Source: an uncultured Clostridiaceae bacterium (lineage in GTDB: Bacteria; Bacillota; Clostridia; TANB77; CAG-508). From it: 64,000 nt of DNA. The position numbers and the translations under genes are program-made. Each line of letters starts with the position of its first letter. Positions within the stretch are counted from its first letter, which is position 1. The stretch is from assembly GCA_947577025.1 (NCBI GenBank), contig CANPTO010000006.1:1-64000 (forward strand), read 5' to 3'. Below are positions 9,490-18,443 of the stretch, in pieces. The notes beneath the pieces are model-generated. The model saw only the letters and a list, made by a program, of their open reading frames with translations. It was not told where the DNA came from and searched no databases.

Positions 9490-12306
9490 TTATTCATCTT
9501 TTGCCGTATTTATTTTTAGTAATTTGAATATTTCTACTATTACTAATGGTGCAAATACTAGAGCTATTACTTCTATTACATTTCCTATTGGAAGTATTGG
9601 TATACTAAATATATGCCTTAATGCTGGTATAAATAGTATTATTAACATTAGTAATGCAGATACTGCTATTGCTAGTAATAACTTTTTATTGCTAATTATT
9701 CCTGTTTTAAATATTGATTTTTTGTTGTTTCTTATATTAAATACGTGTACTAGTTCTGATAGCGCTAATACTGTAAATGCCATTGCCTGGCCTATTTCTA
9801 CTTTTACTTTTTCTTTTGATACAAATTGTGCTCCATTTTGAATTAGTTCGTTTATGTTTGATACTTCTACTACTGATATTATTTTTCCTTCGTATTCTAG
9901 CATTGTTGGCAAGCTTTCTTCTGGAGTTGCTAAGCCTATTATAAAGGCAACTAGTGTAAGCACACCTATCATTACACCTTGATATACTACTCTAAATGTC
10001 ATTCCTTTTGTGAATATTCCTTTTTTGCTATTTATTGGTTTTCTTTCCATTATGTCTTTTTCTGCTGGGTCAAATGCTAGTGCTAGCGCCGGAAGTGAGT
10101 CTGTTACTAGGTTTATCCATAAAATGTGCACAGGAAGTAATACTTCTATTAGGTTTATATCTATTTCAAATGTTTTTCCAAGCCATGGTGTTATTAGTAT
10201 TGCTATAAATAATACCACTATTTCGCCTACATTACTTGATAGCAAGAATTGAATTGCTTTTAGTATGTTATCATATATACGTCTTCCTTCCTCTACTGCT
10301 GATACTACTGTTGCAAAGTTATCGTCTGTCAATATTACGTCTGATGCTTCTTTTGCTACATCTGTTCCTACCATTCCCATTGAGCAACCTATGTCTGCTG
10401 TTTTTAAGGCTGGGCTGTCATTTACTCCATCTCCTGTCATTGCAACTACTTCCCCATTTTTTTGCCATGCTTTTACTATTCTTACTTTGTGTTCTGGGCT
10501 TACTCTTGCATATACACTGTATTTTCTTACATTTTGCTCTAACTCTTCATCAGTCATTTTTTCAAGTTCGTTACCTGTTATTGCTTCTTCTTCTTTTTCT
10601 AGTATTCCTAATTTTTTTGCTATTGCTATTGCTGTTATTTTATGGTCTCCTGTAATCATTACAGTTTTTATTCCTGCTTTTTTACATTTTTCGACTGCTT
10701 TTTTTGCTTCTTCTCTTGGTGGGTCTATCATTCCTGCCATTCCTACATATATTAGGTCTGTTTCTATGTTTTTCATTTCTTCTTTTGTTGGTTTATGGTC
10801 TAATTCTTTATATCCAAAAGCTAACACTCTTAATGCTTCTTTTGCCATTTCTTCATTTTTTTGTTCTATTTGCTTTTTATATTCATTTATATTTTCTTGT
10901 ATTTTTCCATCTATTATATATGAGTTACATCTATTTAAAAGTTCATCTACTCCACCTTTTGTGTATACTAAATATTTATTTCCTATTTGGTGAACTGTTG
11001 TCATTAGCTTTCTTTCTGAATCAAATGGTAGTTCTTCTACTCTTTCAAATTGTTCATATATTGATGGCTCAAATGCTAGTTTAAAGCCCATGTCTACTAA
11101 TGCTGTTTCTGTTGGGTCTCCTGCTAAAGTGTTGTTTGTTGTTATTTTTGTGTCATTACAAAGCATTGCTATATGAACTAATCTTTCTAGGTCTGCTATT
11201 TTTGTTATGTCTGTTTCTGCCTTTTCTAGTGTTTCCATATCCATTAGTTCATTATCTGTATATATTTTTTGTACTGTCATTTTATTTTGTGTTAGTGTTC
11301 CTGTTTTATCTGAGCATATTACTGTAGCACTTCCTAGTGTTTCTACCGCTGGTAGTTTTTTTACTATTGCATTTTTCTTAACCATTTTTTGCACGCCTAT
11401 TGCTAAAACAATAGTTGATACTGCCGCCAAACCTTCTGGTATTGCTGCTACTGCTAAACTTACTGCTGTCATAAACATATCTATTGGGTTTTTACCATAT
11501 AGTATTCCTATTACAAATATTATTGCACAAATTACTAGTGCTACTATTCCTAGTGTTTTTCCTAGTTGATTTAGCTTTCTTTGAAGTGGTGTTTCTACTT
11601 CGCCAGTTTCACTTAAAATTCCTGCTATTTTACCTACCTCAGTATTCATTCCTGTTTCTACAACAATTCCTTTTCCTCTTCCATATGTTATTAAACTTGA
11701 GGAAAATAGCATGTTGCTTCTGTCTCCTATGCCTATTTCCTTTTCTTCTATTACTCTAGTATCTTTTTCTACAGGTAACGATTCACCTGTTAATGAAGCT
11801 TCTTGCGACTTTAGGTTTACTGCTTCTACTAGTCTTAAGTCTGCTGGTACATAGTCTCCTGTTTCTAAAACTACTATATCCCCTGGAACTAGCTTACTTG
11901 AGGCAATTACAGTTTGCATTCCTTTTCTTATAACTTTTGCACTATGGCTACTTAGTTTTTGCAAGGCTTCTAATGATTTTTCTGCTTTGTTTTCTTGTGC
12001 TACTCCTATTATTGCATTTACTATTACTACTATTAATATAATTATTGTGTCTGTTATTCCTTCTTTCTGTGCTATCCCAACTCCTCCTGATACAAGTGCT
12101 GCTATTATTAGTACTATTATCATGAAGTCTTTAAATTGTTCTAAGAATTTTACTACTATACTTTTCTTTTTCTTTTCTTCTAACTTGTTTTCGCCATATT
12201 TGTTTCTTTTTTCTTCTATTTGATTCTCTTGAAGTCCTGTTTTTATATTCGTTTCTAGCTCTTCACATGTCTCTTCTATATTTTTATTAAACCATCCTTT
12301 TTCCAA
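9490..12306 (-). CDS. P-type IIA cation ATPase (Ca2+/Mn2+ export type)
   Basis: This is an ATP-driven membrane cation pump of the SERCA-like type IIA class. The product has the actuator loop LTGESLPVEKD, the phosphorylation motif SDKTGTLTQNK, the hinge TGDGVNDSPALK, the M4 site AAIPEGL and the M6 site NLVTDSLPALALAFDP. An annotator could extend it to 12408, but that stretch lies inside an RNA leader. I prefer the TTG at 12306, preceded by AAAGGAGAGGG, giving 938 residues. The leader matches the yybP-ykoY Mn2+ riboswitch, which is known to control pumps of this class. Mn2+ export is therefore the best inference, although Ca2+ transport remains possible. Confidence 0.9.
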   Translation of the reverse strand: MEKGWFNKNIEETCEELETNIKTGLQENQIEEKRNKYGENKLEEKKKKSIVVKFLEQFKDFMIIVLIIAALVSGGVGIAQKEGITDTIIILIVVIVNAIIGVAQENKAEKSLEALQKLSSHSAKVIRKGMQTVIASSKLVPGDIVVLETGDYVPADLRLVEAVNLKSQEASLTGESLPVEKDTRVIEEKEIGIGDRSNMLFSSSLITYGRGKGIVVETGMNTEVGKIAGILSETGEVETPLQRKLNQLGKTLGIVALVICAIIFVIGILYGKNPIDMFMTAVSLAVAAIPEGLAAVSTIVLAIGVQKMVKKNAIVKKLPAVETLGSATVICSDKTGTLTQNKMTVQKIYTDNELMDMETLEKAETDITKIADLERLVHIAMLCNDTKITTNNTLAGDPTETALVDMGFKLAFEPSIYEQFERVEELPFDSERKLMTTVHQIGNKYLVYTKGGVDELLNRCNSYIIDGKIQENINEYKKQIEQKNEEMAKEALRVLAFGYKELDHKPTKEEMKNIETDLIYVGMAGMIDPPREEAKKAVEKCKKAGIKTVMITGDHKITAIAIAKKLGILEKEEEAITGNELEKMTDEELEQNVRKYSVYARVSPEHKVRIVKAWQKNGEVVAMTGDGVNDSPALKTADIGCSMGMVGTDVAKEASDVILTDDNFATVVSAVEEGRRIYDNILKAIQFLLSSNVGEIVVLFIAILITPWLGKTFEIDINLIEVLLPVHILWINLVTDSLPALALAFDPAEKDIMERKPINSKKGIFTKGMTFRVVYQGVMIGVLTLVAFIIGLATPEESLPTMLEYEGKIISVVEVSNINELIQNGAQFVSKEKVKVEIGQAMAFTVLALSELVHVFNIRNNKKSIFKTGIISNKKLLLAIAVSALLMLIILFIPALRHIFSIPILPIGNVIEVIALVFAPLVIVEIFKLLKINTAKDE

Positions 12307-12339
12307 AATGACCCTCTCCTTTATATTTATTATATACAA

Positions 12340-12480
12340 AAAATAGACTTTTAAAGAATTTTTTACATTTTGAATGCACCTTACTTCTTTAAAAGTCTTG
12401 CTTACCATATAGGTTACTAACCAGATTTTTTGTTTCGCGATTGTTGATTAGTAGTTTATAAGCTACTCCCTTTTAAACTT
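12340..12480 (-). promoter_or_regulatory. yybP-ykoY (Mn2+) riboswitch with intrinsic terminator
   Basis: The transcript begins AAAAGGGAGTAGC and closes GGTAAGCAAGACTTTTAAAG, matching remembered yybP-ykoY conserved strands (GGGGAGUAG and GCAAGACCUUU). P1 would pair TTTAAAAG (about 12471-12478) with CTTTTAAA. The same 3' arm, AGACTTTTAAAGAA (12385-12398), is perfectly complementary to TTCTTTAAAAGTCT (12345-12358), which is followed by ATTTTTT. Metal binding would stabilise P1 and prevent the terminator, turning the pump on. The family is known to sense Mn2+. The switch direction is inferred from the exclusive pairing. Confidence 0.85.
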
Positions 12481-12583
12481 CTTTTATTCTATCATTTGTC
12501 TTTTCATTTTGCAATATTATTCTTGCACTTTTTTTATTTTTTGCTTATAATTAGTTTGTTAAAATTTATTAAGGAGATTTTTT

Positions 12584-12940
12584 ATGGAACATTGGAGTGT
12601 TGAGGATTATAAAAATTATTCGGATGGTAAAAAAATAAGCAAAAGTAAGTATAGAGCTAATAAAGTTTCTATTGATGGTCATACTTTTGATAGCAAAAAA
12701 GAAGCTGATTATTATTGCGAATTAAAACTTAGACTGCAAGCTAAAGAAATTAATGGTTTTTGTTTACAACCTACTTTTATTTTGGCTCCTGGGCTTAAGT
12801 ATAAGGCTGATTTTATTATTTTTCATAAGGATAATTCTACTGAAGTTATTGATGTTAAAGGTTTTAAGACTAAAGAATATATTGCTAAGAAAAAGGTTTT
12901 TGAGGATAAATTTAATTTAAAAATAACTGAAATTGAATAA
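12584..12940 (+). CDS. DUF1064 family protein (phage-type nuclease-like)
   Basis: The 118-residue protein fits the DUF1064 pattern: KYRANKVSIDGHTFDSKKEADYY near residues 22-45, then LQPTFILAPGLKYKADF, then the acidic VIDVKGFKTKEY. These resemble a restriction-endonuclease-like fold with possible metal ligands (E in KKEAD, D in KADF, D/K in VIDVKG). The family is common in phages, and a role in nucleic-acid cleavage is inferred from fold resemblance only. AGGAGATTTTTT precedes the ATG. The gene stands alone with no other phage genes adjacent, so it may be a relic or a domesticated gene. Confidence 0.8.
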   Translation: MEHWSVEDYKNYSDGKKISKSKYRANKVSIDGHTFDSKKEADYYCELKLRLQAKEINGFCLQPTFILAPGLKYKADFIIFHKDNSTEVIDVKGFKTKEYIAKKKVFEDKFNLKITEIE

Positions 12941-13216
12941 TTTTTAATAAATTTTATTTTTAATTATATTTTTTTAATAGAGAAGATTTGCCTCTGATAC
13001 AAGCTAATAGCTTGCCTTACAATTTGAAATCCATTTTTCCTATACTATAAGAAAAATGGATTCAACATGTTTGCAATTACTAATTGCCTACTTTTTACTT
13101 AAAATAAAATATTTTTCTAAAACATAAAGATAGAATAAATTTCACATTGTGTTGTTAAATTTACTCTATTTTAATTATTTATGTATTAATTTTATAATTA
13201 GTTTTTATTATAATTT
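12941..13216. other. Intergenic region with a hairpin, no gene seen
   Basis: The gap contains an inverted repeat, AATCCATTTTTC...GAAAAATGGATT, at about 13042-13078 without a following T-run, plus a small AAGCTAATAGCTT palindrome. Nothing else was recognised. Confidence 0.5.
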
Positions 13217-13579
13217 TTATTCATTTGTTTGTATTTCTTCAGTGGTTTCTTCTACCATCTCTTCTTGTACTTGTTTTATTTCTTCTTGATCTTCTGGTTC
13301 TATGTTTACTGGTGTAGCTATTGTTTTACTTCCAAATGTAAATACTTTTTTTGCTGCTTTTTGTTTTTCTTCAAATTTTTTGTAAAATTCTTCTTTTGCT
13401 TCTTTTAGTGTTTCTTCCATTGCATTAAACATTTCTTCTATGTCTTGTTTTGTAAAGTCATATGTATTACTTCTTGCCATTGGCTCTAATATTTGTATGT
13501 CATGTAGTACATTATTTACTCTTTTTCCTGCGTTTTCTATAAATTTGTTTCTTTTTTCTTCGTTTACTTCTCTTTCCAT
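13217..13579 (-). CDS. Hypothetical acidic, helical protein
   Basis: This is a 120-residue soluble protein that I do not assign. The first 85 residues look alpha-helical and charged (EEMFNAMEETLKEAKEEFYKK suggests a coiled coil). The C-terminal 35 residues are very acidic (EPEDQEEIKQ, EEMVEETTEE) and probably disordered. AAGGAGA precedes the ATG. Codon use is native. It lies between the DUF1064 gene and the RNA methyltransferase, and no operon link is evident. Confidence 0.7.
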   Translation of the reverse strand: MEREVNEEKRNKFIENAGKRVNNVLHDIQILEPMARSNTYDFTKQDIEEMFNAMEETLKEAKEEFYKKFEEKQKAAKKVFTFGSKTIATPVNIEPEDQEEIKQVQEEMVEETTEEIQTNE

Positions 13580-13808
13580 TTCGTTTTTCTCTCCTTATTT
13601 TTTTATTTTCTTATTTTTTAAAATATCACATTTTTTTGCAAATTTCAAATATTTTTTACAAAATTCTTTTAGGAATTTTGTATTTTTGTTATAGTATAGG
13701 AAAAAACGATTTCAAATGTAAGTATTATATTTTATTTAGAATATTTGTATATCTATTAAAATGCTAATAATAATGTCTTATTTTTTATTCTAAATTAGTA
13801 GTCTAATT

Positions 13809-14718
13809 TTACTTTCGTATTTTGGCTATAAAAAATCCTTCATAATTTTCAGTAGGTTTTATACAAAGTGTTCCTTGTATTTTTGTTGGTAATAATGGTA
13901 ATTGTTCTATCCCGTTAAATTCGATTGGTACTATTTTTGCAGTAGTTCCTTTCAAAGCTTTTTCTAATATTTCTTCATTTTCACATGAAAGTATCGAACA
14001 TGTTGAATATATCATTTCATGTCCTGGCTTTAATAATTTTATTGCTTTTTTTAATAATTGCAATTGGGAAATAGTTACTTTTTCTATCAATTTCTTTGTA
14101 AATGTTTTTTCTATTTTTGCATCATTTATATTTAGAGTTCCGCTTCCGTGAACATGGCGCATCTAATAAAATTTGGTCAAATGAAAAAAAGTCATCAATT
14201 CTTCTGCTATCTGTTTGCATTATATATACTGAGGTTACTCCTTGTTTTTCTATATTATATTTTAGCTTTTCTATTCTAATGTTGTTCATTTCACATGCTG
14301 TAATATGGGCCTTATTTTGCGTTAGTGCTGCTATTTGTGTTGTTTTTCCTCCTGGCGCTGCTGCCATATCTAATATGTCATTATTTTCCTGCGGACATAA
14401 TATAATTGTGGGTAGCATTGATGATAAACTTTGAAGATATATTTCTCCATTTATATACATTTGCATATTTTGTATTTCTTTTTCAGTGCTATTTTTTATT
14501 ATAAATGCTTCTTTGCTCCATGGTACATTTTCAAATTCAATTTGTTTTTCTTTTAATTTATTTTCTATTTCTGCTATATTTGTTTTCAAAGTGTTTACTC
14601 TAAAAGTAACTGGTCTTTTATTTTTATACCCTCGTATTATCTCTGTAGTTAATTTTTCTCCATATTGCTGATTTAACATTTCTTCTAAAAATTCTGGTAT
14701 ATTTATTATTTCTTCCAT
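13809..14718 (-). CDS. RsmB/RsmF (NOP2/Sun) family RNA m5C methyltransferase, one frameshift
   Basis: This is an S-adenosylmethionine-dependent cytosine-5 RNA methyltransferase. Seen in order: the SAM loop DMAAPGGKTTQIA, the motif DAPCS with a catalytic-site Cys, and later YSTCSI with the second Cys. The frame opened at 14718 stops soon after DAPCS. At the CGG at 14146-14148, removing one C gives DAPCSGSGTLN, which is the family consensus, and the frame then runs to 13809, giving 302 residues. That fits the shorter Firmicute members without the extra C-terminal domain. Apart from the indel, both halves look under normal constraint. The exact rRNA or tRNA target is unknown. Confidence 0.85.
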
Positions 14719-14754
14719 ATAAGTTTTCCAACTTTCTTTCTATTTCGCAAACTT

Positions 14755-14916
14755 TTATTTCTCAGATTTCTTCATTTCTTGTTCAAATTTTTCTTCTGCT
14801 TCTTTTATAAAAATTCTGCTTCTTCCACAGTTAGGTCTATTTAATGGGCAATGGTTATAACACCCTCTACATGTTAATTTAGCTAAATATTCTTGAAATT
14901 TTTCTTCCATTTTCAT
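14755..14916 (-). CDS. Small cysteine-rich protein
   Basis: The frame encodes 53 residues with four Cys in TCRGCYNHCPLNRPNC, followed by a charged helical tail. The spacing suggests a small zinc or iron-sulfur binding site, but I know no family. A strong AAGGAGGAGG lies five bases before the ATG. It ends 36 bases before the RNA methyltransferase start and is probably cotranscribed with it. Confidence 0.7.
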   Translation of the reverse strand: MKMEEKFQEYLAKLTCRGCYNHCPLNRPNCGRSRIFIKEAEEKFEQEMKKSEK

Positions 14917-14937
14917 TACCTCCTCCTTAATTTTTTA

Positions 14938-14990
14938 TATTCTAAGGAAAGTCATCTACGTGAGTAGGTGAGTTTCCTTAGAATATTTTA
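14938..14990. repeat. Palindromic repeat (R4), compact copy
   Basis: ATTCTAAGGAAAGTCATC and GGTGAGTTTCCTTAGAAT form an imperfect inverted repeat. A longer version of the same element is present at about 1856-1959, and both are followed by TTTTATTCTTGTTTTTTAT. It lies upstream of the small Cys-rich gene. Confidence 0.7.
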
Positions 14991-15167
14991 TTCTTGTTTT
15001 TTATTAATCAAATTACTATATAAATAATAAGTATGTTGTAGGTGAGATTATTAACATCCCATGGCTACAAAGAATTACTATAAAAGCTATTTTTAAGTAA
15101 GCTCTTCGAAGTAATTGTGATTATTAATCTCAAGTACAATGTTTTTCATTAATTATGTACAATTCTA

Positions 15168-15764
15168 TTATTGCTTTTTAAAATACTCTTTTCCTACCTT
15201 ACATATAGGGCACCTAAAGTCTTCTGGTAATTCTTCTGCATAATATATGTATCCACATACTGAGCATACCCATGCTGTTTTTCCTTTTTGCGTTGTAACT
15301 TTTAATAGCTCTTCTTTATGTTCTTGGTAGTACCCATAACTCATTGGCTCTTTTTCTTCAAATACATCTGCTTCTATTACTTTTCCTATAAATAGTGTAT
15401 GTGTATCATTTTCTATAAAGTCAACTATTTCACATACCATATATCCTATAGAGTCATTTATAACATCTATTTCTTCTATTTTGGTTGTTTTGGTATTTTC
15501 AAATTTATTTATTTTTCTTCCAGTGTTGAAACCAAAAGTTTTTATTATTTCTGGATTTACATCTTTACTTAATATTGATAATGAAAATTTATTATTTTTC
15601 TTTAATAATTCGTTTGTATAGTTGCTTTTCATTACAGCTACTGATATTAATGGTTCATCCCCTCCACTTACTTGTGATACTGCATCTACTATACAGCCTC
15701 CTTCTTTTGTTGTTAGTACATACATTCCTTGTGTTATTTTTCTTGTTATTTTTATATTTTTCAA
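15168..15764 (-). CDS. Flavin reductase-rubredoxin fusion (high-molecular-weight rubredoxin type)
   Basis: The first 150 residues resemble FMN-binding flavin reductase-like domains (TKEGGCIVDAVSQVSGG, then MKSNYTNELL). The last 40 residues are a rubredoxin domain with both CxxC knuckles, CSVCGYIYYAEELPEDFRCPICK, which binds one iron. Such fusions occur in anaerobes and pass electrons from NAD(P)H to flavodiiron proteins for oxygen or NO reduction. A flavodiiron protein and a separate rubredoxin are encoded at 53430-54762. That functional link is inference. The length (198 residues) is normal. Confidence 0.88.
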   Translation of the reverse strand: MKNIKITRKITQGMYVLTTKEGGCIVDAVSQVSGGDEPLISVAVMKSNYTNELLKKNNKFSLSILSKDVNPEIIKTFGFNTGRKINKFENTKTTKIEEIDVINDSIGYMVCEIVDFIENDTHTLFIGKVIEADVFEEKEPMSYGYYQEHKEELLKVTTQKGKTAWVCSVCGYIYYAEELPEDFRCPICKVGKEYFKKQ

Positions 15765-15821
15765 AGTTTTTTCTTCCTTTCACTATATACTTATTTCATA
15801 TTTATATTAGCATAAAAGCAA

Positions 15822-15853
15822 ATAATTAGCAAGGCTAACTATTTGCTTTTTGC
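15822..15853. terminator. Bidirectional terminator
   Basis: AAAAGCAAATAATTAGC pairs with GCTAACTATTTGCTTTTT. A close relative of this hairpin lies at 55851-55886. It follows the GH144/GH3-stub unit on the minus strand. Confidence 0.8.
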
Positions 15854-15920
15854 ACCATTTGTCCTATTTTTCATCTACAGTCATTTTATTTAGTAGCTCT
15901 ATAATTTCTCTATCTTTCAT
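15836..15920 (-). pseudogene. Remnant of a GH3 beta-glucosidase N-terminus
   Basis: An ATG at 15920, preceded by AGGGG 14 bases after the glucanase stop, opens MKDREIIELLNKMTVDEK and then stops. Adding one A to the A-run gives DEKIGQMVQ, so the sequence continues like the start of family 3 glycosidases (LLxxMTxxEKIGQM). Coding resemblance ends at the terminator. The rest of the gene has been deleted. The identification rests on about 25 residues but fits the neighbour, since GH3 enzymes commonly follow beta-glucanases. Confidence 0.6.
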
Positions 15921-15934
15921 AAACTTGCCCCTAA

Positions 15935-17173
15935 CTATATCTTTTCATATTGCTTTTCGTTGTTTTTTATTCCTAAAATATTTAACCCTTTTTGTATATT
16001 CTCATTTTTCATAAAGTACTCCCATATTGTTCCTGTCAAATAATTTTCTATCATTAGCATTGATATTCCTTTATCTATTCCTATTACTTCTTTTGAATAC
16101 CACTCTCCATTTTCTAAATTATAGGCATCTTTGAAACCATATTTGCACCATAGTTTTGGGTAATTATTATAAAAATTTTCTAATGCTTTTATACTTAGTT
16201 CTGGTGTAAAAACTATTGAGCCTGCGCTTCCACAAGGAGATATTGTTCCATCATTTTCTTTATCTAAATTTGCTAAACTTGGTTTTGCTCCATATCCACC
16301 ACTATATCCTTTTGGTCCAACACATGCAGTTAACCCCCATGAATTTTCTCCAAAGGTTTTAAATTTTTTACTATTTTTTATACAATATTCTCTATTTGCA
16401 ATAGTGGCTTTTATAGAGTTGTCAAACCAGCTAATTCCCTCCTCATCTACTTTATTTCTAAAATCTATCCATGCATGTGAAAACTGATATGTAAATAATG
16501 TTCCGCAATATGTATAAACAATATCTTCTATTCCTTCATAACTTTCCTTTTCTTTTCTTATATCATCATACATTGTTTTGTTTATAGGAAATGTTGGTGA
16601 GCCTGCTCCAAGTACATATAACATTAGTTGTTCTGCATACATATCCCAATGCCCCCAAAAGCCTTCTTCTGGTTTATACCCCATATAAAAATAATTAGTT
16701 TCTTTATTTCTATACCATTCCCAATTAATTCTTTTATACAGTTCTTCCGCTTTTTGTTTAACTTCTCCTTCAAAAAATTCTCCTGCACATATTGCTCCAC
16801 ATATGAAAATTGCAGTATCTATTATTGATATTTCACAATTCCATTCTCTTTTTGCTGTATCCATATTTACAAAATGGTAGTAAAAGCCATTTTTTCCTTC
16901 TACATGGTTTAAAAATGTATCTAAGGTTTTATTTGCTCTTTTATATGCCTTTTCATGACTAATCCATTTTCGTTCTACTCCTATTACCAATGCTGCAAGT
17001 CCATATCCAACAGATGCAATACTTGCAATATTGTTTGCATACATGTCCTTATCTCTAATTAGCCCATATCCTTTGCTGTTCTCATTTAATTTACTTTCTT
17101 TAATAAAAAATTTGTAACTTCCTTTTAGTTCTTTAAGTAATAAATTATTACCATACTTTTTTAATATTCTCAA
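15935..17173 (-). CDS. Glycoamylase-like glucan hydrolase (PF10091/GH144 type)
   Basis: The 412-residue protein has the (alpha/alpha)6-type features of the glycoamylase-like family: KGYGLIRD near the N-terminus, ASVGYGLAALVIGVERKW, WGHWDMYAEQLMLYVLGAG, FTYQFSHAWIDFRN, and FGENSWGLTACVGPKGYSGGYGA. Characterised GH144 members are endo-beta-1,2-glucanases, and I infer a related activity. There is no signal peptide, so the enzyme should be cytoplasmic and act on imported oligosaccharides. A GH3 stub follows after 14 bases, suggesting a former two-gene degradation operon. Confidence 0.82.
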   Translation of the reverse strand: MRILKKYGNNLLLKELKGSYKFFIKESKLNENSKGYGLIRDKDMYANNIASIASVGYGLAALVIGVERKWISHEKAYKRANKTLDTFLNHVEGKNGFYYHFVNMDTAKREWNCEISIIDTAIFICGAICAGEFFEGEVKQKAEELYKRINWEWYRNKETNYFYMGYKPEEGFWGHWDMYAEQLMLYVLGAGSPTFPINKTMYDDIRKEKESYEGIEDIVYTYCGTLFTYQFSHAWIDFRNKVDEEGISWFDNSIKATIANREYCIKNSKKFKTFGENSWGLTACVGPKGYSGGYGAKPSLANLDKENDGTISPCGSAGSIVFTPELSIKALENFYNNYPKLWCKYGFKDAYNLENGEWYSKEVIGIDKGISMLMIENYLTGTIWEYFMKNENIQKGLNILGIKNNEKQYEKI

Positions 17174-17273
17174 AACACCACATCCTTTAAGCTTATGTTA
17201 ACATTTTTCTTTTTGATTTTCAATGGAAATTTATTCCCTAATAAGGTCATTTACTAATTATATAGTAAAAGTC

Positions 17274-17312
17274 AAAAAACAATCTGTGCTATTTTTTTAT
17301 AACACAGATTGT
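17274..17312 (-). terminator. Terminator after the sugar acetyltransferase
   Basis: CAATCTGTGTTAT pairs with ATAGCACAGATTG and is followed by TTTTTTGAC on the minus strand. A near-identical hairpin is found at 19304-19343. Confidence 0.8.
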
Positions 17313-17374
17313 AAAATGATTATTAAATATTTGTATTTATTAAATTCTTATATATTCACTCATAATAAAAACTT

Positions 17375-17929
17375 CTACATTCGTTTTATTACTTTGCAAG
17401 GGTTTCCAACTGCTACACTATTGGGTGGAATACTTTTATTTACTATGCTTCCTGCTCCTATTACAACATTATCTCCTATTGTTACTCCTGGAAGTACTAC
17501 TACATTTCCTCCAATCCATACATTATTGCCTACTTTTATAGGTTTTGCATATTCTAATCCTTCATTTCTTTGTTTGTAGTCTAATGGGTGTGTAGCTGTA
17601 TAAAAACTGCAATTTGGTGCTATAAATACATTATCTCCAAATTCCACCTTATTTCCATCTAAAATAGTTAAATTATGGTTTGAATAAAAGTTTTCTCCTA
17701 TTTCTATATTGTAGCCATAATCACATATAAATGGCTGTTCTATTAGAAAGTTTTTTGCTGTTTTTCCTAGTATTGTTTTCATTAAATTTTTTCTTTCTTC
17801 AGTTTTTGAAGGTTTTATATTATTGTATTCATAGCATTTGTCTTTTGCTATATTTCTTTCTTTTATTAATTCTTCGTCATAATTTGCATTATATATTTGT
17901 TCTGCTAACATCTTTTCTTTTTCAGTCAT
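17375..17929 (-). CDS. Sugar O-acetyltransferase (maltose/galactoside acetyltransferase type)
   Basis: This enzyme transfers acetyl from acetyl-CoA to a sugar hydroxyl. The 184-residue product shows the N-terminal helical MEKMLAEQIYNANYDEEL-like region (TEKEKMLAEQIYN), then left-handed beta-helix hexapeptides with the catalytic TATHPLD (His near 114) and the WIGGNVVVLPGVTIGDNVVIGAGSIV series, ending PPNSVAVGNPCKVIK. Length and motifs are standard for the family. It starts 17 bases after the upstream PH-like gene and is probably cotranscribed with it. The exact sugar is unknown. Confidence 0.9.
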   Translation of the reverse strand: MTEKEKMLAEQIYNANYDEELIKERNIAKDKCYEYNNIKPSKTEERKNLMKTILGKTAKNFLIEQPFICDYGYNIEIGENFYSNHNLTILDGNKVEFGDNVFIAPNCSFYTATHPLDYKQRNEGLEYAKPIKVGNNVWIGGNVVVLPGVTIGDNVVIGAGSIVNKSIPPNSVAVGNPCKVIKRM

Positions 17930-17946
17930 TTTACTCTTCCTTTTAT

Positions 17947-18339
17947 TTACTTTTTATAAAAATAATTATTCCCTTCTAAATACATAGTATTCTTTTTTAT
18001 CCAAGGGCAACCAAATACAAACCTGTTTATTTGAAAATTAAGTTTTGCTTGCTTTGTTTTTATTGTCATTTTTCCTAGTATAAATATATGGCTTATTTTG
18101 AAGTCTTCTATCTCTTCCCATGGTATAATAGCGTAAGTTTCTCCGTTTGTAGGGTATATTGTTATCCCTTTTTCGTTAAATAGAAAAAAGTAGTACTCTG
18201 TTTGGTCAAATTTTATATATGTTTTCCAAGGTGTTGGTATTACAGCATTTGGCATTGGTATATTTGTACCATATATTATATTATCTGTCTGTGTTATTTT
18301 ATATTTTTCTATTATATTTTCTAATTGTTTTGTAATCAT
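17947..18339 (-). CDS. Hypothetical protein, possible bacterial PH-like fold
   Basis: This is a 130-residue soluble protein with alternating hydrophobic strands and a central IIPWEEIEDFKI segment. That pattern is seen in bacterial pleckstrin-homology-like domains, and I infer it weakly. There is no signal peptide. AAGGAGGAAAA precedes the ATG. It is followed after 17 bases by the acetyltransferase gene. Function unknown. Confidence 0.65.
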   Translation of the reverse strand: MITKQLENIIEKYKITQTDNIIYGTNIPMPNAVIPTPWKTYIKFDQTEYYFFLFNEKGITIYPTNGETYAIIPWEEIEDFKISHIFILGKMTIKTKQAKLNFQINRFVFGCPWIKKNTMYLEGNNYFYKK

Positions 18340-18378
18340 ATTTTTCCTCCTTGTATTATAGGTTCTTATTTCTTTTTA

Positions 18379-18440
18379 GAAAGATTTCGAAAGAGTTGTA
18401 AAGTTTTTGACACGTCCCAAATCTTTACCAAATCTTTACT
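18379..18440. repeat. Degenerate R1 repeat
   Basis: AAAGTTTTTGACACGTCCCAAATCTTTACC resembles the R1 palindrome, with an imperfect left arm (AGAAAGATTTCGAAAG). It lies between two minus-strand genes and may serve as the terminator of the 18444-19073 gene. Confidence 0.6.
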
Positions 18441-18443
18441 TTT

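Noticed and set aside
12307-12408. N-terminal extension of the P-type ATPase from the ATG at 12408
   Set aside because: This stretch is the terminator part of the riboswitch. A TTG with a strong SD follows it.
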